From: Kitasatospora sp. NBC_01246
GTDB lineage: Bacteria > Actinomycetota > Actinomycetes > Streptomycetales > Streptomycetaceae
DNA: 64,000 nucleotides
Reading direction: 5' to 3'
Assembly: GCF_036226505.1 (NCBI RefSeq)
Contig: NZ_CP108484.1
Span: 1,674,001-1,738,000, forward strand
The notes under the pieces were generated by a model that was not told the DNA's origin, did not search any database, and saw only the letters and a program-made list of their open reading frames with translations. The translations under genes were made by a program, and so were the position numbers. Positions 62,312 to 64,000 of this stretch are shown one piece after another (position 1 is the first letter of the stretch; every line of letters starts with the position of its first letter).

Positions 62312-64000
62312 GTGAGCCGACCGTCCGCCGCCCCCGGCGCCGACCTCGCCCGGGAGCTCGCCGCGACCCTGCGCGGCGACGTCCGCTTCGGCGCCGCCGA
62401 GCGCACCGTCTACAGCCACGACGCGTCCAACTACCGCCACCTGCCGCTCGGCGTGGTCAAGCCGGCCGACCTCGACGACGTCCGGACGGCCGTCGCGCTC
62501 TGCCGGCAGTACGGCGTACCGGTGGTGCCGCGCGGGGCCGGCACCAGCATCGGCGGGCAGGCGATCGGCCCGGGCGCGGTCGTCCTGGACTTCCGGCGCC
62601 ACCTGGGCGCGGTGCACGGCGTGGACCCGGAACGCCGCACCGCCCGGGTCGAGCCGGGCGCCGTGCTGGACCACCTCCAGCGGGCCGCCCGCCCGCACGG
62701 CCTGCGCTTCGGGCCGGACCCGTCCACGCACAGCCGGTGCACCCTCGGCGGCATGATCGGCAACGACTCCTGCGGCGCCCACTCCGTCCTCTGGGGGCGC
62801 ACCTCCGACAACGTCGAGTCCCTCGACCTGCTGCTCGCCGACGGCACCGAACTCACCGTCGGCGGCCCGCTCGGGCCCGCCGAACGCACGGCGCTGCGCG
62901 CCCTGCCCGGGCGCGCGGGCCGACTCCACCGCGACCTCCAGGACTTCACCGACCGCAACCTCGCCGTGATCCGCCAGGGCATGCCGGACCTGCCGCGCCG
63001 CACCTCCGGCTACCCGCTGGACGCCCTGCTCCCCGAACGCGGCCACCACCTCGCCCGGGCCCTCACCGGCACCGAGGGCACCTGCGCGCTGCTGCTCGGC
63101 GCCACCGTCCGACTGGTCGAGGACCCGCCCGCCCGCGCCCTGGTGGTGGCCGGCTACCCGGACGAGACGGCCGCCGCCGACGCGGTCCCCGCCCTGCTGC
63201 CGCTGCGCCCGCTGACCGTCGAGGGCATGGCCGCCGACCTGATCGCCGCGCTGCTCGCCGCCGGACCGCGGCCGCCCGCACTGGACCGGCTGCCCGAGGG
63301 CGCCTGCTGGCTCTTCCTGGAGACCGCCGGCGCGACCCCCGCCGAGGCCCTCGACGCGGCCCGGCGGCTCGCCGACGCCGTCCGCCGGGAGCGCTCCGCC
63401 ACCACCTCCGTCGTCACCGACCCCGGCGAGCAGCGCCAGCTCTGGGGCGTGCGCGAGGCCGGCGCGGGGATCGTCACCCGGCTGCCCGACGGCGGCGAGG
63501 CCTGGCCCGGCTGGGAGGACTCGGCCGTCCCGCCGGAGCGGCTCGGCGACTACCTGCGCGACCTGCGGGCGCTGCTGCGCCGCCACCACCTGCGCGGCGT
63601 CCCGTACGGGCACTTCGGCGAGGGCTGCGTCCACCTGCGGATCGACTTCCCGCTCACCGCGCCGCACGGGCCGGCGGTGTTCCGGGAGTTCCTGGAGCAG
63701 GCCGCCGACCTCGCGGTCTCGTACGGCGGTTCGCTCTCCGGTGAGCACGGCGACGGGCAGGCCCGCGCCGAGCTGCTGCCCCGGATGTACCCGCCCGGGA
63801 TCATCGCGCTCTTCGGCGAGTTCAAGCGGATCTGGGACGCCGACAACCTGCTCAACCCGGGTGCCCTGGTGGACCCGCGCCCGCTCGACGCCGACCTGCG
63901 GCTGGCCGGGCCGGTACGCGCGCTCCCGCTCGCCCTCCCGTACGCGCAGGACGACGGCAGCCTCGCCAAAGCCGTGCACCGCTGCGTCGGGGTGGCCAAG
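62312..64000 (+). CDS. FAD-linked oxidase/D-lactate-type dehydrogenase with Fe-S domain, 5' part
   Basis: The gene is open to the window edge (563 codons, no stop). The FAD-binding half has RGAGTSIGGQAIGPGAVV, GPDPSTHSRCTLGGMIGNDSCGAHS and TSGYPLDALL; the second half has PYGHFGEGCVHLRIDFPL and SGEHGDGQARAELL. Further on come NLLNPGALVDPRPLD and VHRCVGVAK, the start of an Fe-S Cys motif. It belongs to the GlcD/DLD family of two-domain enzymes oxidising D-2-hydroxy acids and feeding electrons to the respiratory chain. GTG 62312 follows GGAGG by 6 nt. Confidence 0.9.
   Translation, partial: MSRPSAAPGADLARELAATLRGDVRFGAAERTVYSHDASNYRHLPLGVVKPADLDDVRTAVALCRQYGVPVVPRGAGTSIGGQAIGPGAVVLDFRRHLGAVHGVDPERRTARVEPGAVLDHLQRAARPHGLRFGPDPSTHSRCTLGGMIGNDSCGAHSVLWGRTSDNVESLDLLLADGTELTVGGPLGPAERTALRALPGRAGRLHRDLQDFTDRNLAVIRQGMPDLPRRTSGYPLDALLPERGHHLARALTGTEGTCALLLGATVRLVEDPPARALVVAGYPDETAAADAVPALLPLRPLTVEGMAADLIAALLAAGPRPPALDRLPEGACWLFLETAGATPAEALDAARRLADAVRRERSATTSVVTDPGEQRQLWGVREAGAGIVTRLPDGGEAWPGWEDSAVPPERLGDYLRDLRALLRRHHLRGVPYGHFGEGCVHLRIDFPLTAPHGPAVFREFLEQAADLAVSYGGSLSGEHGDGQARAELLPRMYPPGIIALFGEFKRIWDADNLLNPGALVDPRPLDADLRLAGPVRALPLALPYAQDDGSLAKAVHRCVGVAK

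Noticed and set aside
1..64000. tRNA, rRNA, CRISPR arrays, transposases, phage genes
   Set aside because: None recognised on either strand; GGTTC-type strings seen were the -35-like boxes, not tRNA T-loops.

Overview
The window is very GC-rich, with third codon positions almost always G or C, frequent GTG and occasional TTG starts, and strong AGGAG-type ribosome binding sites. SARP/STAND regulators, an ECF sigma factor, LAxTG-anchored surface proteins, a GH46 chitosanase, Ku and MmpL-type transporters point to a Streptomycetaceae chromosome (Streptomyces or Kitasatospora). This is inference from gene content; no rRNA, tRNA, CRISPR array, insertion sequence or phage gene was seen. About 46 genes are supported. 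A lipoprotein is cut by the left edge and an FAD-linked oxidase by the right edge.

Layout. 0-7 kb: lipoprotein start, SMP-30/gluconolactonase-like protein, stand-alone hemC, Tat-exported PHP phosphoesterase, degenerate P-loop protein, and a wall-anchored GH18 protein. 7-20 kb: small CxxC protein, ECF sigma factor, HTH-STAND-TPR regulator, two divergent SARP-STAND giants, and a membrane-anchored golvesin-like protein. 20-30 kb: large ART-like protein, chitosanase, acyl-CoA oxidase, two envelope-type unknowns, and a ParA/MinD-like ATPase. 31-40 kb: third SARP-STAND regulator, DinB protein, a methyltransferase plus stand-alone condensation-domain pair, M1 aminopeptidase, and a sulfurtransferase. 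40-52 kb: methyltransferases, small exported protein, polysaccharide deacetylase lipoprotein, Fpg/Nei glycosylase, a membrane protein-DsbA-VKOR disulfide module, adenine/adenosine deaminase, succinate-semialdehyde dehydrogenase, and Ku. 53-64 kb: MmpL transporter, membrane phosphoesterase, GABA-type permease, EI24 protein, secreted transglycosylase, glycosyltransferase, and FAD oxidase.

Most striking observation. A fixed 28-nt layout, (G/C)TGAACC-N16-CCGTN, occurs eight times in non-coding DNA or at a gene edge. Every copy points at a gene start: the ECF sigma gene itself, the GH18 protein (two sites), the golvesin-like protein, the ART-like protein, the chitosanase, an unknown gene at 27.9 kb, and the LAxTG protein at 28.9 kb. 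The spacing and GAAC/CGT cores resemble ECF promoters, so the sigma factor at 7.7-8.3 kb probably autoregulates and drives a local cell-surface/secretome regulon. Other notable points are the three SARP giants with no biosynthetic cluster around them, the methyltransferase/condensation pair, and perfect GC hairpins between convergent genes.
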